Notes: generated from the sequence alone by a model not told the origin. Numbered from the stretch's first letter, positions 33,690 through 44,051 are shown. The stretch is DNA of 64,000 bases from Dromiciops gliroides (GCF_019393635.1 NC_057861.1:195797026-195861025), one strand, 5' to 3'. Numbers and translations: made by a program.

Positions 33690-34890
33690 GGGAAAAAATC
33701 TTAGAAAATAATCTTTGACCCAAAAACAGCAAAAAAGAACTCCTGGAGCAGCAAAAGTCTCAAAAAGATGGTCTGAGATTATTTTCCAGCCAAAGATAGA
33801 TTAAAGGGTGCCCTGCTGGGCTGAGAAAAGAGTCCAACCCTGTAATCATGCTGACACAGACGCCAGGCTCACTGCCTGCCAGAGGAACTTACCCCAAGCC
33901 TCCCAATCAGCTGCAGCACCAGCATCTTCTGGAGCTAAACTTATGGTGGGGTGAGAGGGCTGAACAGCTGGTCATGGGGTGAAAAATAGAGGGGTGACTG
34001 TGGGACCTAAAGAGGAATTCAGCTGTCCCACACCAGCAGGGAACCAGGAAGAAATATTGAGCATCAGGAGGCCGAGGTGGGGGAGGGGTGCAGGCTTGTC
34101 AGAGCTAAGAACCACAGCACAGAAAATGCTGGTTGGTTAATTAGTAAGTTAGCTTGAGGTTATCTTCAGACCAGAGAACAGGCCAGGCAAGTGAAAAACC
34201 TGCCTTCTCTCAAACTGAAACACCTGGGACCCTCTAAAGCTTGGGACAGTGTGGCTTTGAAGTAGGGTCCCAATGTAAGAGGGAGTTAAAAGTCAAGTAA
34301 AAGATTGCAAGATGAGCAAGCAAAGAAAGTTGAGAACTATTGAAAGTTTCTTCAGTGACAAGATTGAGGTGCAACCTCAAAAGAGGATAACAACCCCAGG
34401 GCCCCTACATCCAAAGCATCCAAGAAAAATATGAATTGGTCTCAGGCCATGGAAGTATGCAAAAGGGACTTTGAAGAGAAAGTAGGAGATATAGAAGGAA
34501 GATTTAGAAGAGGTGGAAGAAAGAATGGAAAGAGAAATGAGAGAGATGCAGGAGATCCATGAGAAAAAAGTCAATAGCTTGAAAAACCAAATAGAAAAGT
34601 AGATACAAAAGCTCTCTGAAGAAAATTATTGCCTAAGAATTAGGATTGAACAAATGGAAGCTAGTGATTTTATGAGAAACCAAGACACAGTAAAGCAAAT
34701 CCAAGTGAATAAAAAATAGAGGGCAATATGGAATATTTCCTTGGAAAAACAGCTGACCTGGAAAATATATCCAGGACAGAGAATTTGAAAATCATTGGAC
34801 TCCGTGAAAACCATGATTAAAATAAGAGTTTAAGCAACATCTTCCAAGAGATTTTCAGGGAAAACTGCCTTGAAAAAAAAATTTAAAACA
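33690..34890 (+). mobile_element. LINE-1 5' end: 5'UTR and ORF1 only, 3' truncated
   Basis: 33690-34311 is a GC-richer L1 5'UTR-like leader ('acggtctgag'-type text, 'cagcagggaaccagg'). An ATG at 34312 opens an ORF1-like frame beginning 'MSKQRKLRTIESFFSDK'. It continues through a Lys/Glu coiled-coil ('EEVEERMEREMREMQEIHEK', then 'QMEASDFMRNQDTVKQI') and is interrupted by several stops. Recognisable sequence ends at about 34870-34890 in an A-rich run. No RT region follows. L1 copies usually lose the 5' end, so keeping only the 5' end is unusual. Confidence 0.75.
34312..34870 (+). pseudogene. Decayed L1 ORF1 (RNA-binding protein) N-terminal part
   Basis: In live L1, ORF1 makes a trimeric coiled-coil RNA chaperone that coats L1 RNA. 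Here the N-terminus and heptad-like coil are readable from the ATG at 34312, but at least six stops fall in the frame. The RRM and C-terminal domains are missing. Confidence 0.7.
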
Positions 34891-35350
34891 GAAAATAGCC
34901 TTTCATTTTCATGCTATTTACTTTAATTAGAAACCTCTGGTGTTTTTGTAGGTTTTGAAGAGTACAAAGTAGGAATAAGATAGAAAATGGAAACTGGAAA
35001 AAATATATTTGGGACCTGTCCCAAGAAGATTTTAGGTGTGTGGAAACATATGATTGAATGATATCACCTACAGAGAGTTTGCATATCATGAAATACAAAG
35101 TCACCGGGATCCTGTGTTATACTCATATTCAATAACTCAGAAAAATGTGACAATAATATGCTCAGGTTTAGGCCAACTATGTAGGGCATTTTCAAAGGGG
35201 GTTTCTAAAGTCTTCATCAGATGATATACTTTCCTACAATGCTAATTTAATTTCAAGTAAATATAGCTTGGGGACAATATTATGTTTTACTAAACATTCA
35301 GATCTCTATAAAGACAGATGTTGGGTAGTTACATATATGATAATAAAGGA
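34891..35350. other. AT-rich stretch without recognised feature
   Basis: Nothing identifiable between the L1 5' fragment and the microsatellite. Confidence 0.5.
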
Positions 35351-35351
35351 A

Positions 35352-35655
35352 AGAGAGAGAAAAGGAAGGAGGAAGGAAGAAAGGAAAGGAAAGGAAAGGA
35401 AAGGAAAGGAAAGGAAAGGAAAGGAAAGGAAAGGAAAGGAAAGGAAAGGAAAGGAAAGGAAAGGAAAGGAAAGGAAAGGAAAGGAAAGGAAAGGAAAGGA
35501 AAGGAAAGGAAAGGAAAGGAAAGGAAAGGAAAGGAAAGGCAGGAAGGAAGGAAGGAAGGAAGGAAGGAAGGAAGGAAGGAAGGAAGGAAGGAAGGAAGGA
35601 AGGAAGGAAGGAAGGAAGGAAGGAAGGAAGGAAGGAAGGAAGGAAGGAAGGAAAA
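35352..35655. repeat. Large purine microsatellite (GGAAA)n followed by (GGAA)n
   Basis: About 31 pentamers ggaaa (35381-35538), one interruption 'gcagg', then about 28 tetramers ggaa (35543-35653). The whole 300 bp is nearly pure purine on the plus strand. Such tracts can form triplexes and are length-unstable. No SINE body adjoins, unlike the arrays at 6.5 and 51.5 kb. Four overlapping long frames are artefacts. Confidence 0.96.
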
Positions 35656-36520
35656 AGGTGGACATAATTCTTTGGCCTTTTCCTGCACTAACCACATTAT
35701 ATTGCCTTTTTCCAACCAGATAAAGCCAAATATAGAAGATATGTTCTTCAGTGATTTTTATTTCATTTTGAAAACTAAAAATCTTCTATTATAATATGAG
35801 AGCATCCCCTGAGTCAGAGAACAAGTAAAATACAAAGCATTCAATAGCCTTTTTTTAAAAAAAATTCTAAGTTCACTTCCATTCAGTACCTGTTTCTATG
35901 GTACTTCCTACATACCAGGCAAGGGCTTAGGTCTTATGAATTCATTGTATAGTTTGCCTTTCTTGTTCAAGAAGAATTTATATTGTGCCAAAGCAGAAGC
36001 CAAGACACATTGACCAAATATACGTGCACCTTTGAAATTCAATATAAAAAGATATGTATTCATTCAAGAGCTACAACATTGCATTCTTTTAAAGAAAATG
36101 TAAATTGGCTGGAGAGAAAAGAAAAGGTCTGCTTAGATTTTCGAAAATGTGTTTCCATTTCATCGGCTTTAGGCATTGCACAATAGCTAGCAATGCTGTG
36201 ATTGCAAGTTAAGCAACCATGAGACTGTTTGTGGGTTCTAAAAACATCATAAATTCTTTTCTTATTGTCATTTGTAGGGAGGCAAAATATATTCATATTT
36301 TTGTGATTCTTGCAAAAGAAATAGAAGCTATCATTCCAGATGAATGAAACAAAGGTGGTACATCTCTTGTGACTAAATGTAATTTCAGAGGATTTGACAT
36401 ACACATTTGTATGTATATCTTTAAAAGAGCACAGGCACACATAATGTATATATAGATACATATCGAAAGCCTGTGGATAGAATAAACTTCTGTAATGTTT
36501 TATGATTACAAAGTGTTTCA
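35656..36520. other. Repeat-free stretch
   Basis: No repeat was recognised. A 153-codon minus-strand frame (36060-36521) has no recognisable motif. The palindrome 'attgcacaat' at 36175-36184 resembles a C/EBP site. See the findings. Confidence 0.4.
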
Positions 36521-36524
36521 ATTA

Positions 36525-36600
36525 TTCTATTCCATTTGATCGCCACAACATCCCATGTGAGGTAGGTAGTAAATGAAGCAAAGGATGGAGGGAAGTCATT
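36525..36600 (-). mobile_element. MIR SINE fragment
   Basis: 'ttccatttgatcgccacaacatcccatgtgaggtaggtag' is the reversed MIR 3' part. Confidence 0.6.
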
Positions 36601-36604
36601 TCTA

Positions 36605-36692
36605 AAGATCTTACAACCACTGTGCTAAGTGATAGGAATATAAGTACATAGAGAGACATTTCCTGCCCTGCAGCACCTTGTATGCTAATAGG
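36605..36692 (-). repeat. L2 3' end fragment
   Basis: 'actgtgctaagtgataggaatataag' and 'tttcctgccctgcagcacc' match the reversed L2 end. Confidence 0.55.
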
Positions 36693-36812
36693 AGGAGAAC
36701 ATGGCTTTAGGAGAGTGGTGGTTAGTGTTACTGTGAAACTGGGTCTGAAAATATTTCTCTTTCAAAGAATTACTTGCACATGTGATCCAATCAAAATTTA
36801 AGTAAAAGTCTT

Positions 36813-36985
36813 CATTATTCAGCACATAGAGGTATGTCTGGGAGAAAAAGTCTAAACTATAACACCTGGGGAGAAACAGTTTTATGGCATGTTCCTCCAT
36901 CAGTCAGCACATAGAGGTATGACTAGGAATCTAAACTTCAACCTCCCGAACAAAGGAGGAGATGATAGTTTTATAGAGGAGAGAA
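36813..36985. repeat. Two imperfect tandem copies of an 88-bp unit
   Basis: 'cagcacatagaggtatg' occurs at 36819-36835 and 36907-36923. Both copies continue with similar text ('tctaaactataacacc' against 'tctaaacttcaacctcc', then 'cagttttatggca' against 'tagttttatagag'). The family is unknown. Such repeats occur in LTRs, but no LTR ends are visible. Confidence 0.7.
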
Positions 36986-36989
36986 GAGG

Positions 36990-37960
36990 ATGGAGGGAAA
37001 GAGTACTGAAAAGTTACAACAGTTTGAGGAATGATCATACTAGGTAATTGGGAAGTGGGATACATGAATAATAACAATTCAACATTTCTAACTTGAGATT
37101 ATTGTCACTACCTGGTCCTATTTACATAGCAAACATGACTGACTCCTAACTAAGCTCATGCTATAAATTTCAAGATGTCCAGTTTTCTGGGTGTCCATGA
37201 CATGTCTGTTTTGTTATCTGTTTGACTAAACACTATCTGATTAATTAACTACTTTGCTTTTCCAAGGAAAGAGTAATTTATTACTAACCCCAGGAAGCTG
37301 ATCAACTGTACTATTTCTCATAATAAGAGTGTCCTCCTCAAAGCCAGAGTATCTCTAACTGGACCCAGGCCTACTAGGCTGCAACTATAGTTAGGAATGG
37401 TGTTTTGATCTGAGAAATCACAGGGAGGGAGAATGTAGGCTTGCTATTCTCATAGCAAGAGGTAGAAGACAAGAGAGATATACAAAAGATCTGGCTGGAA
37501 GATGACTGAGTTGAAGTTTTGTTGAGTTTCTGGAGCCTCCTAGATAAAGCAGGCTTTCACCATTTAAAACAATATTCTCCCTCTGGGGGTGGTGCTTCCC
37601 TCTTCCAGAAGGCAAGGTCTTTCCTATGCATCTGGGTCACCAACTCCATATTAGCAAATATATTCCCTTTGGACTGACAGAGCCACATGTGGGATTGCTC
37701 GTTACCAGGGTTTGGGCCCTTGGGATATGACTTTTCAGAATTGCTATTTTGTTGAACTGATTTGGATAATTATTAGAGACAAGTATACTCAGAGAAAGTG
37801 GAACATTAAGATAATCTTTTTTTTTAGATGATCAGTGGAATGAAGGCTTCTGAATTTGGATGATCAGGCAATAAGGAAGAACTAAGGGGAAGGGCAGAAG
37901 ATCAAGAATGTATTTAATATTACCAGCAAGAAAACTTGTGTTTGTACAACTTTTTAAAGA
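36990..37960. other. Stretch without recognised repeats
   Basis: Moderately AT-rich, with a GC-richer patch near 37300-37700. It may be old LTR-derived sequence, but I cannot support a family. Confidence 0.4.
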
Positions 37961-37965
37961 CATCT

Positions 37966-38120
37966 TGTTAATGTGTAGGCACTAGCACGTTTTAATAAAG
38001 ACTACAGAGAGAGACTGTTTTCCTAAAATCTGAGAAAGTGGAATGTCAAAAGTCAACAAAATGTGAAAAATTTTAAAGCACTAAAACAGAAGGGACTTCA
38101 TAAAATTTGTTCCCTGAAAT
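37966..38120. repeat. Local duplication, copy 1
   Basis: From 'cttgttaatgtgtaggcactagcacgttttaat' to 'aaatttgttccctgaaa' the sequence recurs at 38814-39130 after removal of a SINE. Shared text includes 'gttttcctaaaatct' and 'gtcaacaaaatgtgaaaa'. The offset is about 850 bp. It is not a family I know. Confidence 0.8.
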
Positions 38121-38810
38121 AATTCATGTGTCAGTTTATACCCTTCATTTTTCAAATGACAGTGAACAAACTGATTGGATTAGAGGAACATAAAAGAAAA
38201 TTATGGACAACTGGCAGCAGTAATGGTATAAATTGATATTTTAAGTGATAACAGACATAGGCCATTTGTTTTGTAATGATCTAAAAAGGATGTTTAGTAT
38301 TAACTTGCTTCCCACACAAGGAAAAAATAAGAGGTCTTCGGATGATGATAATAATAATAATCGTCCCCCAAAACAATTATGTGACTATAATTTTATTCTG
38401 GAAAAAAAACAAAAGAAATATTTTTTTTCCCCTGAAGAGATCAAAGCCCTTTTGTTCTTTTGGGTAGAGTTTTGTGAAGTAAGCAATTAAACAAAAGGGA
38501 AAATACTCCCAGAGTCAGTGAACTAAAATAGTTGTTAAATTCACTATTTTAAATACTTAGGTTATGAAGAAGTCTAGGATGTTATATATTTAAAGGTAGA
38601 AAACAGGCCCAACAGTTCTCATGGAATCTAATAGTTTAGTATCTGTACTTCAAAGAGATCACATACTTCTTCATTCTTTTCCAGGTTAAAGTTGTAGTGA
38701 TCAGTAGAGGTAGGAGAAAGCCATAGCAGGGAAAACCTATAAGAGAAAAAAATCCAGATTTAAGGAGTGCAAGAATTTCAAGATAAGTTAGGGGACAATA
38801 TGAAAAGAAA
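38121..38810. other. Spacer between the two duplication copies
   Basis: AT-rich, with a small (GAT/AAT)n near 38345. No gene or repeat family was recognised. Confidence 0.5.
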
Positions 38811-38813
38811 AAA

Positions 38814-39130
38814 TCTTGTTCATCTGCAGGCACTGGCACATTTTATTATTTTTTTTTTTTGTGAGGCAATTGGGGTTAAGTGGCTTGCCCAGTGTCACAC
38901 AGCTAGTAAGTGTTAAGTGTCTAAGTTCACATTTGAACTCAGATCCTCCTGACTCCAGAGCAGGTGCTCTATCCACTGCGCCACCTAGCTGCCACTTCTG
39001 GCACATTTTAATACAAACTACAGAGAGTTTTCCTAAAATCTAAGAAAGCCGAATATCAAGAAGTCAACAAAATGTGAAAACCTTTAAAGTGTTAAAACAG
39101 AAGGCACTTCACAAAATTTGTTCAGTGAAA
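38814..39130. repeat. Local duplication, copy 2 (split by a SINE)
   Basis: Copy of 37966-38120, starting 'cttgttcatctgcaggcactggcac' and ending 'aaatttgttcagtgaaa', with 38846-38997 being an inserted SINE. By eye roughly 85% of bases agree with copy 1, including small indels. Confidence 0.8.
38846..38997 (-). mobile_element. Marsupial SINE with perfect 13-bp target duplication
   Basis: Direct repeat 'ctggcacatttta' at 38833-38845 and 38998-39010. It inserted into copy 2 of the local duplication only, so it is younger than the duplication. Confidence 0.94.
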
Positions 39131-39604
39131 CAACAGTTCATAAAGCATTTCCCCCTCACATTCTAAGGCATGCCATAAGATACTTTGTCCTTGTAGTAGA
39201 ACAGATCAATGATCAAATTTGTAAATCAGTTCTGTTTCTGTTTACTCTTTCTATTGAGAAGGAAGCATTGATTAGATATCAGTATAATTTGGAAAACTTG
39301 AGTCCTTGCTATGTAACGGGAGATTTGTATTGTAAATATTTTTATTTGATGGGCCTAAATTATTTTTAAAGCAACATCTCCTGATCCTCACCCCTTTCAC
39401 CCACCCCCAGGTAACCCTGTTGGGAACTTTCATATGTGGATTGTTCTTTTTATGACTTTAAACAAATGTTTACTAAACACAGTACTCGGAGGGAGAACAT
39501 GGCCCCAGGACTGGAGTTTCATCAGCAAGAATACAGGAAAGTGTAGAGCTGTGTTATTGTTGTTGCTGTTGTTGTTGTTTTATTACTAAGAAAAAAAAGA
39601 AGAT

Positions 39605-40025
39605 ATATAAATAATATCTAGCATTTATATAACAAATGAAGGTTTGAAAGGCACTTTAAAACTTGCAAAGTGGGGGCAGCTAGGTGGCGCAGTGGATAAA
39701 GCACCAGCCCTGGAGTCAGGAGGACCTGAGTTCAAATGCGGCCTCAGACACTTGACACTTACTAGCTGTGTGACCCTGGGCAAGTCACTTAGCCCCAATT
39801 GCCTCACCATAGGAAAAAAAAAAACTTGCAAAGTATATTATGCTATCTTATTTAATCCTCACAATAATCCTGGGTGATAGGTGTTATTTTATACTACTTT
39901 ACAGGTGGGGAAACAAAGAGGTTAAGTGACTTGCCCAGGGTCACACAGCTAGTATTTTTCTTAGTAAGATTTGAATTCAGGTTTTCCTGATGCCAAATCC
40001 AGCACTCTACTGTGTCATCTCACTG
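39605..40025 (-). mobile_element. MIR SINE split by a SINE
   Basis: Left 'tctagcatttatataac...aggcactttaaaacttgcaaag' and right 'tcttatttaatcctcacaataatcc', 'aggttaagtgacttgccc' and 'agcactctactgtgtcatc' give one reversed MIR around the insertion at 39672-39820. 39131-39604 has no recognised feature. Confidence 0.85.
39672..39820 (+). mobile_element. Marsupial SINE with perfect 14-bp target duplication
   Basis: Direct repeat 'aaaacttgcaaagt' at 39658-39671 and 39821-39834. It keeps intact pol III box-like text ('tggcgcagtgg', 'gagttcaaatgcg' with one change). It is nested in MIR. Confidence 0.95.
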
Positions 40026-40049
40026 CTCCTACTAATATTCTTATTAGAG

Positions 40050-40110
40050 TATTGACATTTTATAAATGAAGAAACTGAGGTTTAAAGAGGTTAAGCATAT
40101 TTGGAGTTAA
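40050..40110 (-). repeat. MIR-like fragment
   Basis: 'cattttataaatgaagaaactgaggtttaaagaggttaag' is a second reversed MIR core just beyond the first. Confidence 0.6.
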
Positions 40111-40125
40111 GAAATCGCATGAGGG

Positions 40126-40252
40126 GTGCAACTAGGTGCCCTGGCCCTGGCGTTAGGAGGACCTGAGTTCAAATCTGACCACAGACACTTAACACTTACT
40201 AGCTGTATGACCCTGGGCAAGTTACTTAAGCCCAATTGCCCCAAAACAAAAA
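40126..40252 (+). mobile_element. Marsupial SINE with internal deletion in the head
   Basis: 'gggtgcaactaggtgccctggccctgg' skips the usual 'gcagtggataaagca' segment (A-box region). The rest is complete to 'cccaattgcccc' plus an A-tail. Confidence 0.88.
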
Positions 40253-40610
40253 ATAGCATAAGGCTTTCCCTACCTCTGTATTGGTGCTGAACTACCTCAG
40301 GTTTTATTTTGTTTTGTTTACTTATTGATTGATTTGTTTGTTTTAATTTGCTAAGGATAGACTCATAAATACCATTAGGTAAGATCTAAGTAATGATTAG
40401 TGGGAAAAGGAAGTAAGTAACTTCCTATTGAAGAGTCTAAGATGGCTATTAGTTGAACTGACATAATCATCAAAAGTTTTGCTATTTGCATAGGGGGGTG
40501 TATCCAGCATTCGATAGAAAACCTTGAAAAAATTAGCCAACTTAATGACTACTCCCCATTTCTGGTAATTAATATATAAATTATATTACTACAAGAAACA
40601 TACACTTTTT

Positions 40611-40753
40611 TTTTCTTCTTCAGGGCAATGGGGGTTAAGTGACTTGCCCAGGGTCACGCAGCTAATAAGTGTCAAGTGTCTGAGTCTGGATTTGAACTCA
40701 GGTCCTCCTGAATCCCGGGCCAGTGCTTTATCCACTGTGCCATCTACCTGCCT
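40611..40753 (-). mobile_element. Marsupial SINE with perfect 15-16 bp target duplication
   Basis: Direct repeat 'gaaacatacacttttt' at 40595-40610 and 40754-40769. Complete reversed body. Confidence 0.95.
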
Positions 40754-40769
40754 GAAACATACACTTTTT

Positions 40770-41876
40770 GCTCAGGATAGTAAGTAAAGTTTTGAATGAA
40801 TAAAAGGGGGCCATTCAGAGAATAGGGGGTGTTTTGTTCTATACTGCTGACTGATGTTGGGGAATTCTAAAAATAAGGGCTTCAGAGAGCTAACAGCTAG
40901 CTATGAAGATGTCATATCAAAATGGCATTTTGATTTCCAGAATATAATATAAAAGCTAAGACTGATGGGTTTTTATCCAGAAAGAAAGTGTACCTAACAA
41001 GATAAAAATATTTGCTTGGATCCTTATCAGTATGATCAGGAGGAGTTAAGAATGAAAAAAGGAAGTTGATGGAGTCCTGCTCTATTTTAAAATCTAATTC
41101 ATATCCATCTAAGTCACAGGAGACAATATTCAAAAAGAGGAGCTTCAATAACAACTATGACTTCCCATTTCTATATACAATTGTAAGAAATATGGATTCA
41201 TTTCTCTGGAAAACAACTTAGAAAGTTCAGGGGACGTTAAGTTATCAAACTCTGCCATTCAGCTTTGATCACTGTGAGGTTAAGTATCCCAGAGTTGAAA
41301 TTCTTGAGACATGGATTTACCATATGTCTGATATGATTTCACCTTTTAATCATAAATCATTCTGTCAGAATTTCAGGGATAAGCTTTATGGTGAACTCTT
41401 TTTTTTAAGCATCTACTTGTTTGTTTGATGGAGAAACTTTTTCTTGTGTGCAAGAAATGCTTCCAGAGTAAAACTCAGACAATCCAGGTCCCAATGAATT
41501 TCACTTCCTAAAAACTGTTAAGCAAAACCACCTAAATTTTGTTGCCATTTACTATTTTCTAGGATCCCATAGGTCATGTCTATGTTCAGAGATTGATCCA
41601 TTTCTCATTTTTCCCTCTGATTCATTACCTGCACTTAAAGTTTACTCTATGAATATCTTTGAATATACCACAGGTATTTTGTAGTTTGTGTCTAGGTTTT
41701 TTCAACTTTTCTCTTCAAAAAGAAAACTGCTCAGGAATTATGTGGTGATATTCCAGGGAGGATAGTTTTGGGGAACTATGTAGAAGAATTCTTCTTTCTA
41801 TAAAAATTATGTTCATGAAGAGTTTTCCTTCTTTCTCTGACTGGTCTCTAATCTGGAAACTCTTAAACTTAATCAC
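40770..41876. other. Stretch without recognised feature
   Basis: No repeat or gene was recognised. The minus-strand frame 40912-41154 lacks motifs. Confidence 0.45.
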
Positions 41877-41892
41877 CCATGAATAAACTTTT

Positions 41893-42034
41893 TTTTTTTT
41901 TAGAGGCAATGGGGGCTAAGTGACTTGCCTAGGATCACACAGCTAGTAAGTATCAAGTGTCTGAGGTCGGATTTGAACTCAGGTACTCCTGAATCCAGGG
42001 CCGGTGCTTTAACCACTGCGCCATCTAGCTGCCC
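41893..42034 (-). mobile_element. Marsupial SINE with perfect 16-bp target duplication
   Basis: Direct repeat 'ccatgaataaactttt' at 41877-41892 and 42035-42050. Complete reversed body. Confidence 0.95.
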
Positions 42035-42050
42035 CCATGAATAAACTTTT

Positions 42051-42590
42051 GATGATGCTGCCTAGAAAATCTCTCTTCTCTGTAGAGAAGGCTAGATTAA
42101 AGGAACAAAACACTTCGGTAAAAACCTCCCCTTCCCTATAAACAATGTCATTAAACTGTCCTGTCATGACACCTGAGCAAATCCAAGGCTGTTATTGTCA
42201 TTTGCTTTTTATAGATCTCAGTGGTCCAGCTGTTACAATATCTTGGGATTGGCAAATCCATTCTTAGATCTTTAATCTATGACCTGTATTCAAAAACTCG
42301 TGATTATAGATCCCATATGTTTTTGTCCCAAAGCAACAATTACTACTTCCTTTTAGTTGGAGATTATGTGCATTTCCTTCTCTCAAGATCCAGAGCCTCT
42401 CTGATATGGGTGAGTCTATCTTCTGAAAAGGAAAATAAATAAAGTTGATAACAACTAAAAACATTCTAATTCTCTTCTTTATGGATCTGTGAAGTCTGAA
42501 AATAGAGTCTGTTTTTCTGATAGCCAACTACCTTGGGGTCAAGCTCAGTTATGAAAACCAATCAGAGTGTCATTTTTTCCTTTTCTCCAG
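42051..42590. other. Stretch without recognised feature
   Basis: Two overlapping short frames on opposite strands near 42221-42527 have no family resemblance. Confidence 0.45.
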
Positions 42591-42607
42591 TTAACAATGC
42601 ATAGGCC

Positions 42608-42737
42608 AGGGACAGCTAGGTGGCACAGTGGATAGAGCACTGGCCCTGGATTCAAGAGGACCTGAGTTCAAATCCATCCTCAGACACTTAACACTTTCTA
42701 CCTGTGTGACCCTGGGCAAGTCACTTAACCCCAATTG

Positions 42738-42789
<52 letters not shown>
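42608..42789 (+). mobile_element. Marsupial SINE whose tail is a (CA)n array
   Basis: The body ends 'cccaattgcctca' and runs straight into about 23 CA units (42741-42787). The direct repeat 'aacaatgcataggcc' (42593-42607 and 42790-42804) encloses body and array, so the dinucleotide array formed within the inserted SINE. Confidence 0.95.
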
Positions 42790-42791
<2 letters not shown>

Positions 42792-42864
42792 CAATGCATA
42801 GGCCTATACAATCTGTAAGAAATACATGCTAATATTGATGGGGAGAGGAATCTATTGATTGATG

Positions 42865-42930
42865 CAGATAGAGATAGAGATTAGATAGAGATAGGAATAG
42901 AGACAGAGAAAGAGACAGCGACAGAAAGAT

Positions 42931-43000
<70 letters not shown>

Positions 43001-43015
43001 GAGATAGAGATGGTT
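42865..43015. repeat. (GATA)/(GA)n purine-rich microsatellite
   Basis: Irregular gata/gaca units lead into about 28 perfect GA units (about 42937-42994), then gata again. A Ser/Leu frame across it is an artefact. Confidence 0.95.
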
Positions 43016-43084
43016 TTTCTCTGGATTCTTTTTTCTTCATTGTATACTGCTACATCAGTTGACTTCCTTTACCCCAAAATTTTG

Positions 43085-43158
43085 AGGACACGAACTATCT
43101 TACCTAGTGCATTGCCAGGTAGATAGTAGGTATTTAATAAATGCTTATGGATTAATTT
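43085..43158 (+). repeat. L2 3' end fragment
   Basis: 'cttacctagtgcattgccaggtagatagtaggtatttaataaatgc' is the L2 terminal pattern. Confidence 0.6.
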
Positions 43159-43274
43159 ATTTTCTCTAACTCTGAAACTTGAGGATAAATCACCATGCCA
43201 ACAACAAAAAATAAAAATATAAGTTCTATGATACGTACAAACTCTTCTGAAAATTCAGGTAGGAGAAAGTTACC

Positions 43275-43440
43275 CCCTTTTCCCTATGATGAGATGGACT
43301 GAGAACTGAATCTGAAGTTGAAGGACTTAGATTCAAATTCTGACCCTTCTGATGACTTCCAGTGTTACTCTGGGCAAATCACTTCATCTCTGTCTCATTT
43401 TCCTCATTATAAAATCAAAATTTCATATTAGATAATATCT
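43275..43440 (+). mobile_element. MIR SINE
   Basis: 'gacttagattcaaattctgaccc', 'ttactctgggcaaatcacttc' and 'cattttcctcattataaaatc' occur in MIR order. Confidence 0.75.
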
Positions 43441-43529
43441 CAAGTCATATATGCATGTATGTATATATGTGTGTGTGTGTTTATAAACATACATCTTTTA
43501 TTTTGGTTTCAAGTTCCAACCCTGTACCT

Positions 43530-43660
43530 TGTAAAGTAATAAAGTGGCTAGGCATGTGGCCTCAGAATCAGGAAAATGTACAATTTCAGCTTCTGAGAGA
43601 TATTATGTAACCCTGACAAGTCATTTAACTTCTCTCAATACTTTTGATTACTCTCTATAA
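43530..43660 (+). mobile_element. MIR-like SINE
   Basis: 'aagtggctaggcatgtggcctcagaatcagg' and 'gtaaccctgacaagtcatttaac' are MIR-like and diverged. Confidence 0.6.
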
Positions 43661-43895
43661 GTTTAAATTACAAAAAATGTGCCAGCTTGATTTGGTAAAA
43701 GGAATTATCTAATTTGGAGTTTCCCAAAAATTATTAAAAAATCACAGGTCCAATATATTATCTCATTTTACCCAATTTTTTTTAACATAAAGCCTGATCT
43801 ATTCATTTAGTTGACAACCACTTAACACCCACACCCACACAAACACATACTTATACACGTTCTTGTAACCACAGTGATCTCTTAAGCCAACTTTT

Positions 43896-44037
43896 TTTTT
43901 AAGTGAGGCAATTGGGGTTAAGTGACTTGCCCAAGGTCACACAGCTAGTAAGTTTTAAGTGTCTGAGGCCAGATTTGAACTCAGGTACTCCTGACTCCAG
44001 GGCCAGTGCTCTATCCACTGCACCACCTAGCTGCCCC
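43896..44037 (-). mobile_element. Marsupial SINE
   Basis: Direct repeat 'ttaagccaactttt' (43882-43895) and 'ttaagtcaactttt' (44038-44051). Complete reversed body. Confidence 0.94.
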
Positions 44038-44051
44038 TTAAGTCAACTTTT

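Noticed and set aside
35268..35794. Four overlapping frames of 128-158 codons
   Set aside because: They are translation of (GGAAA)n/(GGAA)n. A pure purine microsatellite opens several frames at once.
36060..36521. 153-codon minus-strand frame outside known repeats
   Set aside because: Rich in Cys, Phe, Tyr, His as expected for AT-rich chance frames. It has no domain, splice or poly-A context I can support.
39671..39760. tRNA gene, suggested by A-box and B-box-like motifs
   Set aside because: The motifs belong to the tRNA-derived head of a SINE. The cloverleaf is not formed and the unit recurs about 28 times.
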